From an uncultured Saprospiraceae bacterium (GTDB lineage: Bacteria; Bacteroidota; Bacteroidia; Chitinophagales; Saprospiraceae), in assembly GCA_937981555.1 (NCBI GenBank), contig CALJOK010000001.1, forward strand, positions 62,001-126,000: DNA of 64,000 nt, read 5' to 3'. Position numbers and translations under genes: made by a program. The notes beneath the pieces are model-generated. The model worked only from the letters and a program-made list of their open reading frames with translations. It did not search any database and was not told where the DNA came from. Positions within the stretch are counted from its first letter, which is position 1. Every line of letters starts with the position of its first letter. Below are positions 45,301 through 53,545 of the stretch, one piece after another.

Positions 45301-46478
45301 ATGGAATTGCAGATTATTTAGATATCGATGCAGACAATGATGGAATTGTCGATTACTTGGAAGGGGTATGTTCTACTTGTCCAACCTTTACTCTTGATCC
45401 AAATGCTAACCCAACAGATGCCAATGGAAATGGTGTTTTAGATATTTATGAAAGTTTAAACTCCTCAAATGGGACAGGCGGTACCAATGTTGGAGCTTCT
45501 CCAAATGTGGATGATGACTCAAACAATTTAACTCCAGATTATTTAGATACTGATTCAGATAGTGATGGAGCAAATGATTGGTCAGAAGGTTATGATATAA
45601 ATAATAATAATCAAGCAGGTGATGATTTATTGCTTATGGCTGTAAGTTATGAAACGGCAACTAGCAATGGGTATTATTTAAATTTATCAGATTCGGATTT
45701 AGATGGAATTCCAGATTGGTTGGATAATCAACCATCAGTTATTGGATATGATGAAACATCTCGTCCACCATTTTTAAATCCAGCATCAGCGTTTTGGTAT
45801 GATGACGATAATGATGGATTAGTTGATTTGTTGGATGCAAGTCAAAATGGAACTGCAGCACCAACACCAGATAATAATGGAGGTAATGATTTAGATTGGA
45901 GAGATATGACAGCTTTGGCAAGACTACCAGTAGAATTATCAAATTTTTCTGCTAATGAAAAAGATTGTAGGGTGAATTTAAATTGGACAACTGAATCAGA
46001 AGTTGATTTTGATTATTTCGAAATTGAATGGAGTGGAGATGGACACGAATTCACGAGCATTGGATTAGAAAAAAGTACTGGAAATGCTAATGGGACTAAT
46101 TATTCATTCGCAGATAAAACCCCTTCAGAATTTAATTATTATCGATTGAAAATGGTAGACTTAGATAATTCATTTGAATATTCAAGAGTAGTATCCATAA
46201 GTTTAGATTGTAAAAAAATGGATAACCAAGTCAATATTTACCCAAATCCTATTTCACCTGAGGAAGGAATATTGAATGTTGAATTTTATTCTGAAAAAAC
46301 AGAAACACAATTATCGATAGTGGATTTTTTAGGAAGAACGGTCACTAGACTTTCTTTAGAGGTAGAGTCAGGAATGACCAATTTTATTCAAATTGATATC
46401 TCTCACCATCCAGCTGGAACTTATAGTTTACAGCAATTAGGGGCAAAAACATCTAATTTGTTTATCATTCAAGAATAG
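42381..46478 (+). CDS. giant T9SS protein with thrombospondin type 3-like repeats (paralog 1)
   Basis: A 1365-residue exported protein. Residues 1-33 are a signal peptide (FLVLFFILLFFTVEKANAQ). A beta-rich N-terminal domain (about 34-245, GNGDFENTIAPNENF) is followed by an Ig-like domain. From about residue 340 to 1180 the chain is dominated by thrombospondin type 3-like calcium motifs such as DTDKDGILDIVDLDDDNDG, DADNDGIPDIVEAGG and DSDNDGLADIYDENN. A T9SS-cargo linker domain (LPVELSNFSANEKDCRVNL...YYRLKMVDLD) and a type A sorting domain (VNIYPNPISPEEGILNVEFY...FIIQE) end it. It is probably a rigid Ca-binding surface stalk or adhesin. The next gene is its paralog over the last 190 residues. 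Confidence 0.9.
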   Translation: MRNINFSSISSRDKIFLVLFFILLFFTVEKANAQCCSNSLVGNGDFENTIAPNENFPFGTGTNNAETGELYEWFYDDGTNDLFAPTFVIDATKASEGSQFAYLPFGGILPSYNRCIGNSLTYTANLSGCTVDSYTSGMRYVAQFDWIPFNKDVPGGGTGSTRPVFEFQSPFTVLDLYDESGVIVNTNSTAVAWNDIATSWERVYGVSPEITDNDGINLWYSHINTASCGILIDEAFFAPLVINSATANNVQQGGASTQITFELNPISNIGTVPGINYAVSAPSGYSISPSSGTYGTNTMFTLTINSGTMGVNGDATMDVSVYDEVNTSCSVIVSVSNPYYIDTDKDGILDIVDLDDDNDGILDEIESCGSISVGGNVDINVEIQLDNFPGETSWTLTNSGGATIGSGNGYSTNNEFIDLTYNVPPGDYTFTINDTYGDGLQDVGGYHQVKVDGNIEVGPITDNFSTSPHSFTAGTASFSCLPGDPSSDADNDGVLNYQDADFCTLNSNGVCISLDTDGDGIINNLDLDADNDGIPDIVEAGGIDTNGDGISDDLTDSDSDGIVDKYDETCTSATSGNAVAQINFGVNNPENALGVPGTNKASLGNTDWIELDLGVTVPSGTIIQVYMARNGASNVDATTQQVSQSVTTGGTFTNAQVYTSTQNESVGPETFDYTLVGDARYIEVRRLTRGGALYGVIFNVTSSCTEGVAMPYEDTDNDGLPNVIDLDSDNDGIPDLVEAGGIDTNGDGLADITTDADNDGFVDIYDSDDDGTVGVDDATDPLLMTGGTDTNNDGLANDVAITFIDGYNNNYDTDGDGYIDGLDLDADNDGIPDIIEAGGNSPNSNGMVDVLAAPWDSDNDGLADIYDENNSGTALVETTADTNSDGQVNATEKMSPGSTNIINADADSYPNHLDLDADNDGITDVVENAGGAVSADNTSGNLDGIVGDNSTVTDSDNNGWHDPSTTATVDSDGDGIADYLDIDADNDGIVDYLEGVCSTCPTFTLDPNANPTDANGNGVLDIYESLNSSNGTGGTNVGASPNVDDDSNNLTPDYLDTDSDSDGANDWSEGYDINNNNQAGDDLLLMAVSYETATSNGYYLNLSDSDLDGIPDWLDNQPSVIGYDETSRPPFLNPASAFWYDDDNDGLVDLLDASQNGTAAPTPDNNGGNDLDWRDMTALARLPVELSNFSANEKDCRVNLNWTTESEVDFDYFEIEWSGDGHEFTSIGLEKSTGNANGTNYSFADKTPSEFNYYRLKMVDLDNSFEYSRVVSISLDCKKMDNQVNIYPNPISPEEGILNVEFYSEKTETQLSIVDFLGRTVTRLSLEVESGMTNFIQIDISHHPAGTYSLQQLGAKTSNLFIIQE
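43400..45850 (+). repeat. tandem calcium-binding (TSP3-like) motif region
   Basis: About two dozen DxDxDG-type motifs, mostly written GATGCAGATAATGATGGAAT or close variants, are spread over this coding stretch. Several pairs with the spacer GIPDIVEAGGIDTNGDG are nearly identical, which points to expansion by local duplication. Confidence 0.85.
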
Positions 46479-46500
46479 ACTTTAGAAATTTTTTTTCAAT

Positions 46501-46535
46501 AGCGGTATCGATTCATTTCGGTACCGCTTTTTTTA
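46501..46535 (+). terminator. terminator of TSP3 paralog 1
   Basis: A stem AGCGGTATCG/CGGTACCGCT with an eight-base loop and a T-run, 22 bases after the stop. A close copy lies at 52633. A second hairpin (AATGTAG-TTCAAGA / TCTTGAA-CTACATT) at 46565-46597 follows without a T-run. Confidence 0.88.
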
Positions 46536-47325
46536 TATGTTTTCCATTTATTGGTCAATCAAAAAATGTAGTTTCAAGATAGTCTTGAAGCTACATTCAG
46601 CTATTTTAAATAAAGGAATATTCCAATTAATCAATCGAATATACTAAAATATAATTTATGGCATCATTTTTTCAAAAGGTAAGGTAATAGTAATAAAGAA
46701 GAAAAAGATTATCTCTTTTCATTCACTTTAACTTTCTCGAAGTCATTGTTTATTTTAAAATACTTCAATATTAGCTATCTGTCAATCTAGAATTATATCA
46801 AATTTTAAACGCAATTACACAATGATGCAATTTTCCACTATTCCAGCCTATCGGCTTCACATCTTCAGTACACTTCATTTACTTTCACATCATCAGTTGA
46901 TCAAAAATATATACAAGTAATCTTGATTTGTTTTTCTCTTTTTCTTTGTTGAAAAACACAGTGTTATACCGGTGTTTTAATCATGGTAGAGAGAAATAAT
47001 TCTAAAATTTTACTAACACATATTTTTCGATCAAGTGTTTACTTTCATTTGTATTTGATCCAATAACATTCACCGCCTTATTATTAAAAATAACTTGAGC
47101 CTAAATTGTTTTGAGTTTGTTTTTTTAACGTATAAGAATATAGAATAGATTTGTAGCGTCGCTATGGCCTATCTTTCTATGCGGTATTTTGAATAAAGAG
47201 GCACAATAATAAAATTGCAATTATTGAGAAAATGACTAAGTCACTTTTGTGAAATAAACTTTATATATATATTACTTGTGTGGTTCTATTCATCGAATAT
47301 TTCAATTAAATCAATTACTATTATT
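46536..47325. other. 790-base intergenic region upstream of TSP3 paralog 2
   Basis: AT-rich sequence containing the hairpin at 46565-46597 and otherwise nothing I can name. No tRNA-like GC-rich block is present. A TTTG at 47243 lies upstream of TACTTGTG, but with 23-base spacing, too long for a confident promoter. The long untranslated gap is similar in size to those before the other giant cargo genes of the window. Confidence 0.3.
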
Positions 47326-50300
47326 ATGAGTATTGTAACTATTAACACTATTTTTAAATGGCGATTAAGCCCACCTTGTTTTTCTACAAGGTGCTTATTG
47401 GTCTTTATGCTATTTGCCATCAACTTTTTTGGTGGGCAACAATTGCAAGCACAATCTCCACCCGGTAATGTCACAACAGATTTAACGATCTGGTATGATG
47501 CAGGAGATGTCAATGGCGATGATAACTACACCAATAACCCTGTGGATAGTACGGAGATTATGACGTGGGTAGATAAAAGTGGCAATGGCAATGACGCTGT
47601 TGTTGCGACGGGTAAAAACGGAGCTATTCTAGAGACGGATCCCTTTGAGCTGATCAACGGCAAACCGGTGCTCAAATTTAATCAAGTCTCACAGACAATG
47701 GGTTCTATCTATGGTACGGGTATTGATGTTCGAGCTTCAGTAATGGAAGATATGACTATTTTTTTAGTCTATAAGCCCAAGACAGCAGTTACTGGAAGCA
47801 GTAATTGGCAATCACCTTGGGGTAACGATAATGGTGCATGGGATAGGTTTTATTATTCCTCTTTTGGAACGGGCTCAACAAGTAATAACCCTGAAACGGG
47901 AATAGTCTCATTAGGGACTGTTGCCCCTAGTTCCCAAGCAATCCCAGAAGCAGGAAAAGTAGATGAGGTCTATTTACAAACAACCGCTTATAATGGTGAC
48001 CTTACGGGAGGATCTAATAGTGGGCCAATTGGTGGTTCTGCTGTATACTTTAATGGAGATTTAGTTCAAGCATTTACTGATAATACGGATGCTTCTAATG
48101 CATATAGCGAACTTTCTATAGGCTGGGATGGGGATTCAGGAGCTTTTGATGGACAAATCGCTGAAGTCATGGTTTATAGTCGAATTTTAACAGCATGTGA
48201 ACTAGAACAAATAAATAATGCCTTGGGATTAAAATATGGAAAAGATTTTTCTGGGTTTACAGCTAGTTATGATCCAGCATCTTTTTTTAATGTCAATCCA
48301 AATGCAATTGGCATCTCGGCTTCAGCATGTGGCGGTTCTGTTCAAGTAGATGAAGCGGCAAGTAGTCAGGTAACCATCAATAATCCAACCAGCAATGATA
48401 CGGAAAATGAATTTTTGATTTTTGCTCATAACGATATCTCAGGGGAACAATTATCGACCAATATTCCGGTAGGTACGACGATTAGAATGGATAGGGTTTG
48501 GAGAGTAGAAGAAGAAACCAATACGAATAATAATACAGGGGTTGATCTAGGATTGGTAGATGTAGTCTATGATCTTGCTACCATAGGATTGACAAATGTA
48601 GGAGTAGACGAATATGTATTATTAATTGATAGTGAAGGAACTGATTTTAGCGATGCAACCATATATGAAAGTTCACCAGGTGTGAAAGTTATTGGTGCTT
48701 ATGCTAATGGGAAAGTTACTTTTAGTGGTATAAACTTGGATCATGACGACCATTTTACCTTAGCGGTATTGGATAATATTACGCCAACAGTTACGGTGGA
48801 GCAGTCGGCGAGTCAGGCTGACCCATATTATGAAAATTTTGAGGTACGCTTTACAGCAACCTTTTCAGAACCTATGGATGCATCAACTTTTACTTGTAGT
48901 GATCTAATCATAGGTGGCACAGCCACATCAGGTTGTACTAGTATCACAGAGGTAGCACCTTTTGACAAAACTACTTATGAAATCCTGATTACTGCTACTA
49001 CAATAGGAACGGTTACGGTTGAGATTCCTGCGAATACTGTTCAAGATTTTGGACTGAATGATAATAGCCAATCTACGAGCACAGATAATAGTGTCACCAT
49101 TCGTCAAGTGACTTGGCAAATAGGTAGTATTACACCTGCTCAAAATGGTTCGGAAGATGGTACGGATGTGGTCTATGTGGTTAACTTAATTGACGATTTA
49201 GGAAGCACCTATGTCAATAATACGAATGCCACGATTACAGCAAGTATCGCTTTTACGGGGTCGGCAGACCAAAGTGATTTTACAACGACCTTTCCTACTT
49301 TTGTCAGCATAGCAGATGGGATGAGCAGTGCAACAGTTACACTTATCGTTAATGATGATACGACTGTAGATCCTAATGAAAATATTACAGCGACGCTCTC
49401 TTCTCCTTTAATCGGGATGATAGATCCAACTGATTTTAGCGATCTGGCAACCATCGATGATAATGATGACGATGATGGTGATGGCGTAGAAAATTCAGTA
49501 GACCAATGTGAAGGTTTTGATGATAACTTGGATGCAGATCTAGATGGTGTACCAAATGCTTGTGATTTAGATGATGATAATGATGGGATATTGGATTTAG
49601 AGGAATGTCCAATTTCGATTACTAATATTGCGCCTCTTGGAACAGCTAGTCAGAGCTCTGAATACACCATTTCATCTTATCCTGCATCTAATGCAATTGA
49701 TGATAATTTAAATAATTTCTCTCATACAAAATCAAATACCTCAGATGCCTGGTGGGAAGTGGACTTAGGATCAGATAGCAATATTGATGAAATCGTTATT
49801 TATAACAGAGTGGACTGTTGTAAAGACAGATTGACTGATGCTTATGTATTAGTTTCATCTACTCCTTTTCCTGCAGATCCTACAGATTTAGAAGGTGCAT
49901 TAGCCAATGCAGAGTTTACTTACCGATTTGGAAATACAGCAAGCCTTTCATTAAAAACTATTATAACAGGAGGTGTAACCGCACAATATGTTAGAGTTCA
50001 GCTGTCTGGCGGAATCTCCCCGAACCTAAATTTTGCAGAGGTACAAGTATTGAATTATAGCTTATGTAACTCAGATGGTGATGCACTAAGTGATTTGTAC
50101 GACCTAGACAGCGACAACGACGGCTGTTCTGATGCCTTAGAAGGAGCAGGCAGTTTCACTATTGCATCTATTGAAAATGATACCTTAACAGGAGGCGTAG
50201 ATGTAGATGGTATTCCGATTTTAGCATCAGGTGGACAAGGAGTTGGAGAAAGTAGCAATGCTACAATCGCAGCATGTCTATGTCCTTTTGGTTCAGGAAA

Positions 50301-52371
50301 TGATAATGATGGAGATGGTTTAGATGATACTTGTGATTTAGATGATGACAATGATGGGATATTGGATATCGCAGAAGGTGCATGCGAGCCTCAAGGTGCT
50401 AGTAGCTCATTTTGGGATGGTGCAAATGAGGCTAATGATTATTCTAGTCTGATACTTGATGGATCTTTATCGCCGCAGTCTACTTCTATGTTTGGATCAG
50501 GAGTTGTTCCTACTATGAACACTTTCCATTTTACACTCCAAGGAGTAGATCAGACAAGTTATGCAGGTGCTAAAGCGGATAATGATTATACAGAGTATTC
50601 ATTTACTACAGAAGTATTAGCTTCAACTACCTATCTTGTTACTGATTCACTAAGATATCAGACTGAAGGTCTTGGTACAGAATTGACATTTAGTGTTGAG
50701 ATTAGTGCCAATGGATTTACAACTTCTAGGTTGTTAATGCAGGATGTAGATGTCACTACATTAGGTGCCTGGACGAATGTCTCATTCCCAGATTTTGAAT
50801 TAGAAAGTTCTACCACTTACACGATCAGGGCTTATATGTATAATTCTATTGCAACTAATACTGTGTGGAATGATTTTGCGATTTATTACAAGACTTGCGA
50901 GAAACTTGATACAGATGGAGATGATATAACGAATGATCTTGACCTTGACTCTGACGGAGACGGCTGTTCTGATGCCTTAGAAGGCGGAGGTTCATTTTCA
51001 AATACTCAGATTTTGAATGATACTTTAACAGGAGGAGTAGATACAGATGGTATTCCAAACCTAGCTGGCTCAAGTGGCCAAACGATTGGAGAAAGTGCGA
51101 ATGCTTCGATCGCAAACTGTTGTGGTACAGGTACCATTACTTATGCGATTACAGACGGTAGCAACAATACGACAGGTTACCAATGGGATGAGGTAGGTTC
51201 ACCATCTGAGTTCCCATCGACCCTTGAGTATGGATTACATCGATCTACGGATTATTGTGAAGATGGAACTTGGAGACACTACTATAATACTAACGAACCT
51301 GATATTTATTTATTTTCAGTAGAAATGCAAACGAATACGACGGAAATTGACTACATCGATATTCGGGTAGCTCAGAACGCTTCCGATAGATATGATACAA
51401 CCGCAACGAATGCGATGTTTACGATGTCAAGAGATTGGCATGTAGAAACCTTAGGAGGAGTAGCATTAACGGCTCCTGTCAATATTCGATTTTACTATCC
51501 ACCAAGTGAGTTGCAAGCCATGCTAGATGCAGCGATTGCTTTATCGGATATCGATCCTAATTCAACAGCTCCTACGGCAGGAGATATCGTCTGGTTTAAA
51601 AAAGAAATTTTTAATCCAAGTGGAGATATCGATGCAACAGGAAGCAGCTTGACGAATGGAACGGCCTATGAAGTATTGTCGCCAGTAGTGGCAGCAGGAG
51701 CAAATGGGGTAGCGAGTACAGAAAGTTCAGCGATTGGAAATAATACGAATTATATTCAGTTTAATGGATTGACTAATTTTTCAGGAGGAACGGCTTATGT
51801 GTTAGTATCAGGAGTTGCGTTACCGGTAGAACTGTCAAGTTTCAAGGCGAAATCGAATGGTTGTGATATTGATTTGACTTGGTCAACAGAAACGGAAAAG
51901 GATTTTGATTACTTTGATTTAGAGTGGAGTGGAAATGGTCAAGATTTTAGATCTGTTAAAATTATAGCAGCTGAAGGAGGCGATTTTACTCAAGTTTATA
52001 CTTATAGAGACGAGGATGCTTCTAGCTATAATTATTACCGATTGAAGATGGTTGACTTGGATGGAAGTTATGAATATTCAAACATTGTATCTGCCAGACC
52101 AGATTGTAAGACTAATAATGAAGTAACCATTTATCCAAATCCAGTTGGGGTTGGAGCAGGAATACTTAATGTAGAGTTTTACTCAGAACGACAAGAGGCA
52201 CAAATACAAATTACAGATATGTTAGGAAGGGTTGTTCAACGATTGAGATTAGATGTGGAAGCAAATTTTGTCAATACGATACAAATAGATATTTCTGATT
52301 TACCAAGTGGTAATTACACTATTCAAGTTGTAGGAGATGAAAAATCCAAAATGTTTATTATTAGTGAATAA
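47326..52371 (+). CDS. giant multidomain T9SS protein (paralog 2: LamG-like, Ig, Calx-beta, F5/8C, TSP3)
   Basis: Started at the ATG at 47326, which gives 1681 residues; a GTG at 47278 would add 16 residues before the signal. The signal peptide ends QQLQAQ. Then come a LamG/concanavalin-like domain (LTIWYDAGDVNGDD...KSGNGNDA, GKPVLKFN), a DUF8202-like stretch (NEFLIFAHNDISGEQL), a bacterial Ig-like domain (FEVRFTATFSEPMDASTFTC), a Calx-beta domain (ATVTLIVNDDTTVDPNENI), TSP3-like motifs, an F5/8C-type discoidin domain (ASQSSEYTISSYPASNAIDD, WWEVDLGS), more TSP3-like units, and the linker plus type A sorting domain shared with paralog 1. A carbohydrate-binding adhesin is inferred. The first 1.3 kb looks GC-richer than the rest. 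Confidence 0.9.
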   Translation: MSIVTINTIFKWRLSPPCFSTRCLLVFMLFAINFFGGQQLQAQSPPGNVTTDLTIWYDAGDVNGDDNYTNNPVDSTEIMTWVDKSGNGNDAVVATGKNGAILETDPFELINGKPVLKFNQVSQTMGSIYGTGIDVRASVMEDMTIFLVYKPKTAVTGSSNWQSPWGNDNGAWDRFYYSSFGTGSTSNNPETGIVSLGTVAPSSQAIPEAGKVDEVYLQTTAYNGDLTGGSNSGPIGGSAVYFNGDLVQAFTDNTDASNAYSELSIGWDGDSGAFDGQIAEVMVYSRILTACELEQINNALGLKYGKDFSGFTASYDPASFFNVNPNAIGISASACGGSVQVDEAASSQVTINNPTSNDTENEFLIFAHNDISGEQLSTNIPVGTTIRMDRVWRVEEETNTNNNTGVDLGLVDVVYDLATIGLTNVGVDEYVLLIDSEGTDFSDATIYESSPGVKVIGAYANGKVTFSGINLDHDDHFTLAVLDNITPTVTVEQSASQADPYYENFEVRFTATFSEPMDASTFTCSDLIIGGTATSGCTSITEVAPFDKTTYEILITATTIGTVTVEIPANTVQDFGLNDNSQSTSTDNSVTIRQVTWQIGSITPAQNGSEDGTDVVYVVNLIDDLGSTYVNNTNATITASIAFTGSADQSDFTTTFPTFVSIADGMSSATVTLIVNDDTTVDPNENITATLSSPLIGMIDPTDFSDLATIDDNDDDDGDGVENSVDQCEGFDDNLDADLDGVPNACDLDDDNDGILDLEECPISITNIAPLGTASQSSEYTISSYPASNAIDDNLNNFSHTKSNTSDAWWEVDLGSDSNIDEIVIYNRVDCCKDRLTDAYVLVSSTPFPADPTDLEGALANAEFTYRFGNTASLSLKTIITGGVTAQYVRVQLSGGISPNLNFAEVQVLNYSLCNSDGDALSDLYDLDSDNDGCSDALEGAGSFTIASIENDTLTGGVDVDGIPILASGGQGVGESSNATIAACLCPFGSGNDNDGDGLDDTCDLDDDNDGILDIAEGACEPQGASSSFWDGANEANDYSSLILDGSLSPQSTSMFGSGVVPTMNTFHFTLQGVDQTSYAGAKADNDYTEYSFTTEVLASTTYLVTDSLRYQTEGLGTELTFSVEISANGFTTSRLLMQDVDVTTLGAWTNVSFPDFELESSTTYTIRAYMYNSIATNTVWNDFAIYYKTCEKLDTDGDDITNDLDLDSDGDGCSDALEGGGSFSNTQILNDTLTGGVDTDGIPNLAGSSGQTIGESANASIANCCGTGTITYAITDGSNNTTGYQWDEVGSPSEFPSTLEYGLHRSTDYCEDGTWRHYYNTNEPDIYLFSVEMQTNTTEIDYIDIRVAQNASDRYDTTATNAMFTMSRDWHVETLGGVALTAPVNIRFYYPPSELQAMLDAAIALSDIDPNSTAPTAGDIVWFKKEIFNPSGDIDATGSSLTNGTAYEVLSPVVAAGANGVASTESSAIGNNTNYIQFNGLTNFSGGTAYVLVSGVALPVELSSFKAKSNGCDIDLTWSTETEKDFDYFDLEWSGNGQDFRSVKIIAAEGGDFTQVYTYRDEDASSYNYYRLKMVDLDGSYEYSNIVSARPDCKTNNEVTIYPNPVGVGAGILNVEFYSERQEAQIQITDMLGRVVQRLRLDVEANFVNTIQIDISDLPSGNYTIQVVGDEKSKMFIISE

Positions 52372-52403
52372 CATTTAGGTTGAAAATATAATTGTGTTTA
52401 TTG

Positions 52404-52447
52404 GAAAAGCCACTTTCTCTGTCTTAGGGGAAGTGGCTTCCTTTTTT
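52404..52447 (+). terminator. terminator of TSP3 paralog 2
   Basis: A stem GAAAAGCCACTT/AAGTGGCTTC with a T-run, 33 bases after the stop. Unlike the terminator of paralog 1 in sequence. Confidence 0.85.
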
Positions 52448-52479
52448 AAGACTTTTGTCCCGTCCTAAAATAATGTTAC

Positions 52480-52613
52480 ACGATTTTTAATAGTTGACGT
52501 TTTAGGAAGACCAGTCTCAATAGCTTAATACCAATTATATTCAAGTTGAAATCTCTTACCTTCCAGCAATTAGGAACGAAAAAATCTAATTTGTTTATCA
52601 TTCAGGAATACAC
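52480..52613 (+). pseudogene. decayed 3' end of a third T9SS sorting-domain gene
   Basis: The DNA here aligns with the 3' end of paralog 1 (about 46315-46478) but with an internal deletion and in-frame stops. Shared words are TTTTAGGAAGA, TATTCAA(G/A)TTGA, CAGCAATTAGG and CTAATTTGTTTATCATTCA. The stop codon of paralog 1 (TAG) is changed here to TAC. Translation gives fragments such as VDVLGRPVS and SNLFIIQE, which are type A sorting-domain remnants. A terminator copy related to that of paralog 1 follows. So this is a leftover of another member of the tandem family. Confidence 0.75.
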
Positions 52614-52632
52614 ATTAGAAAATTCTTTTTTT

Positions 52633-52669
52633 AGCGGTATCAATTTATATCGGTACCGCTTTTTTTTTT
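52633..52669 (+). terminator. terminator copy after the sorting-domain remnant
   Basis: AGCGGTAT/ATATCGGTACCGCT-type stem plus T-run, almost the same as the terminator at 46501. It confirms that the pseudogene and its terminator were duplicated together. Confidence 0.85.
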
Positions 52670-52723
52670 GGAAAAATGAGAATGTAATTCTATTTATTTT
52701 CTACTTTTAAGAAAAAATAAAAT

Positions 52724-53449
52724 ATGAAAAACTTATTGCTATCTCTTTTCTTTTGTTTGCCATTTTTTCTTTCTGCACAATCTAATTCAAAAATAGAATT
52801 ACTGGGGAGTCTCGATTATTCCTATCGGCATTATGCTAATTCAGGAATCGTTCAATCTCTTAGGTCTTCTGACAAAGGGAAACTGAATTATCATTTCCAA
52901 TTAAATTATCACCAAAAACTTAAAGAAAAAATTTGGCTAAGAATAGGACTGGGATTAGCGAGTACAGGATATAAAACGGAAAAGGTAGAATTAAGGTATG
53001 GAAGTCAACATGATGGGCAAGGAGGTTTTGATCCATTTTTATCTTCTGATGAAAGAATTCAAACAAAATATAATTACCAATTTTTAAGTATCCCGATTGC
53101 ATTGAGATATGATTTTTCGCAAAAAAAACTAAGACCTTTTGTGGAGGTTGGTTTAAACACTAACTATTATTTACAATCAATTACTAGTTTTTTTGTCAAC
53201 GGAGATAAATCAGATTCTAGAAAAGAAAGAGAAAACCAGATTAACCAAATTCAATTGGCACCAACTATAAGTTTTGGTTTGAGTTATGACGTAAATGAAA
53301 AATTGGAAATAGTTGCGCAACCAAATTTTACCTATTATTTAACACCAACCTATAAGGAGACAGAAGATTTATCTCTTTCAAATGGACTAGTCAAAGAGCA
53401 TCAATGGGGTGGGGGATTAGCTATGGGGATACGACTGAAATTAAAATAA
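52724..53449 (+). CDS. outer-membrane beta-barrel protein
   Basis: A 241-residue protein with a signal peptide (residues 1-19, ending FFLSAQ) and about eight amphipathic strands. These are typical of small Bacteroidota outer-membrane barrels of the PorT/OMP_b-brl type: LNYHFQLNYHQKLKEKIWLR, GLGLASTGYKTEKVELR, YQFLSIPIALRYDFSQKK, LRPFVEVGLNTNYYL and a last strand GGGLAMGIRLKLK. Loops contain Lys/Glu-rich and Asp-rich segments. It could be a pore, an assembly factor or a structural protein; sequence alone does not decide. It follows the terminator of the giant-gene remnant and faces the amidohydrolase gene convergently. Confidence 0.82.
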   Translation: MKNLLLSLFFCLPFFLSAQSNSKIELLGSLDYSYRHYANSGIVQSLRSSDKGKLNYHFQLNYHQKLKEKIWLRIGLGLASTGYKTEKVELRYGSQHDGQGGFDPFLSSDERIQTKYNYQFLSIPIALRYDFSQKKLRPFVEVGLNTNYYLQSITSFFVNGDKSDSRKERENQINQIQLAPTISFGLSYDVNEKLEIVAQPNFTYYLTPTYKETEDLSLSNGLVKEHQWGGGLAMGIRLKLK

Positions 53450-53457
53450 TTATTAAT

Positions 53458-53525
53458 AAAAAATGTCAATCAGAATATAAGAAGGTAGATTCAATTTTCG
53501 CTTCTTTAATTTTGATTGACATTTT
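53458..53525. terminator. possible bidirectional terminator (long loop)
   Basis: AAAATGTCAATCA at about 53460-53472 pairs with TGATTGACATTTT at about 53513-53525 between convergent genes. The loop of about 40 bases holds a smaller GAAG/CTTC stem. T-runs lie at both ends. Confidence 0.6.
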
Positions 53526-53545
53526 AATTTCAATTAAGTTATTTT

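Noticed and set aside
42381-46478. Repeated GATGCAGATAATGATGG words considered as a CRISPR-like or minisatellite array
   Set aside because: They are in frame, irregularly spaced and encode DxDxDG calcium motifs of a T9SS protein, so they are coding repeats.
47161-47210. Slightly GC-richer words (TAGCGTCGCTATGG) before the giant paralog 2, examined as a possible tRNA or sRNA end
   Set aside because: No cloverleaf, no CCA/T-loop sequence and no stem of useful length could be drawn.
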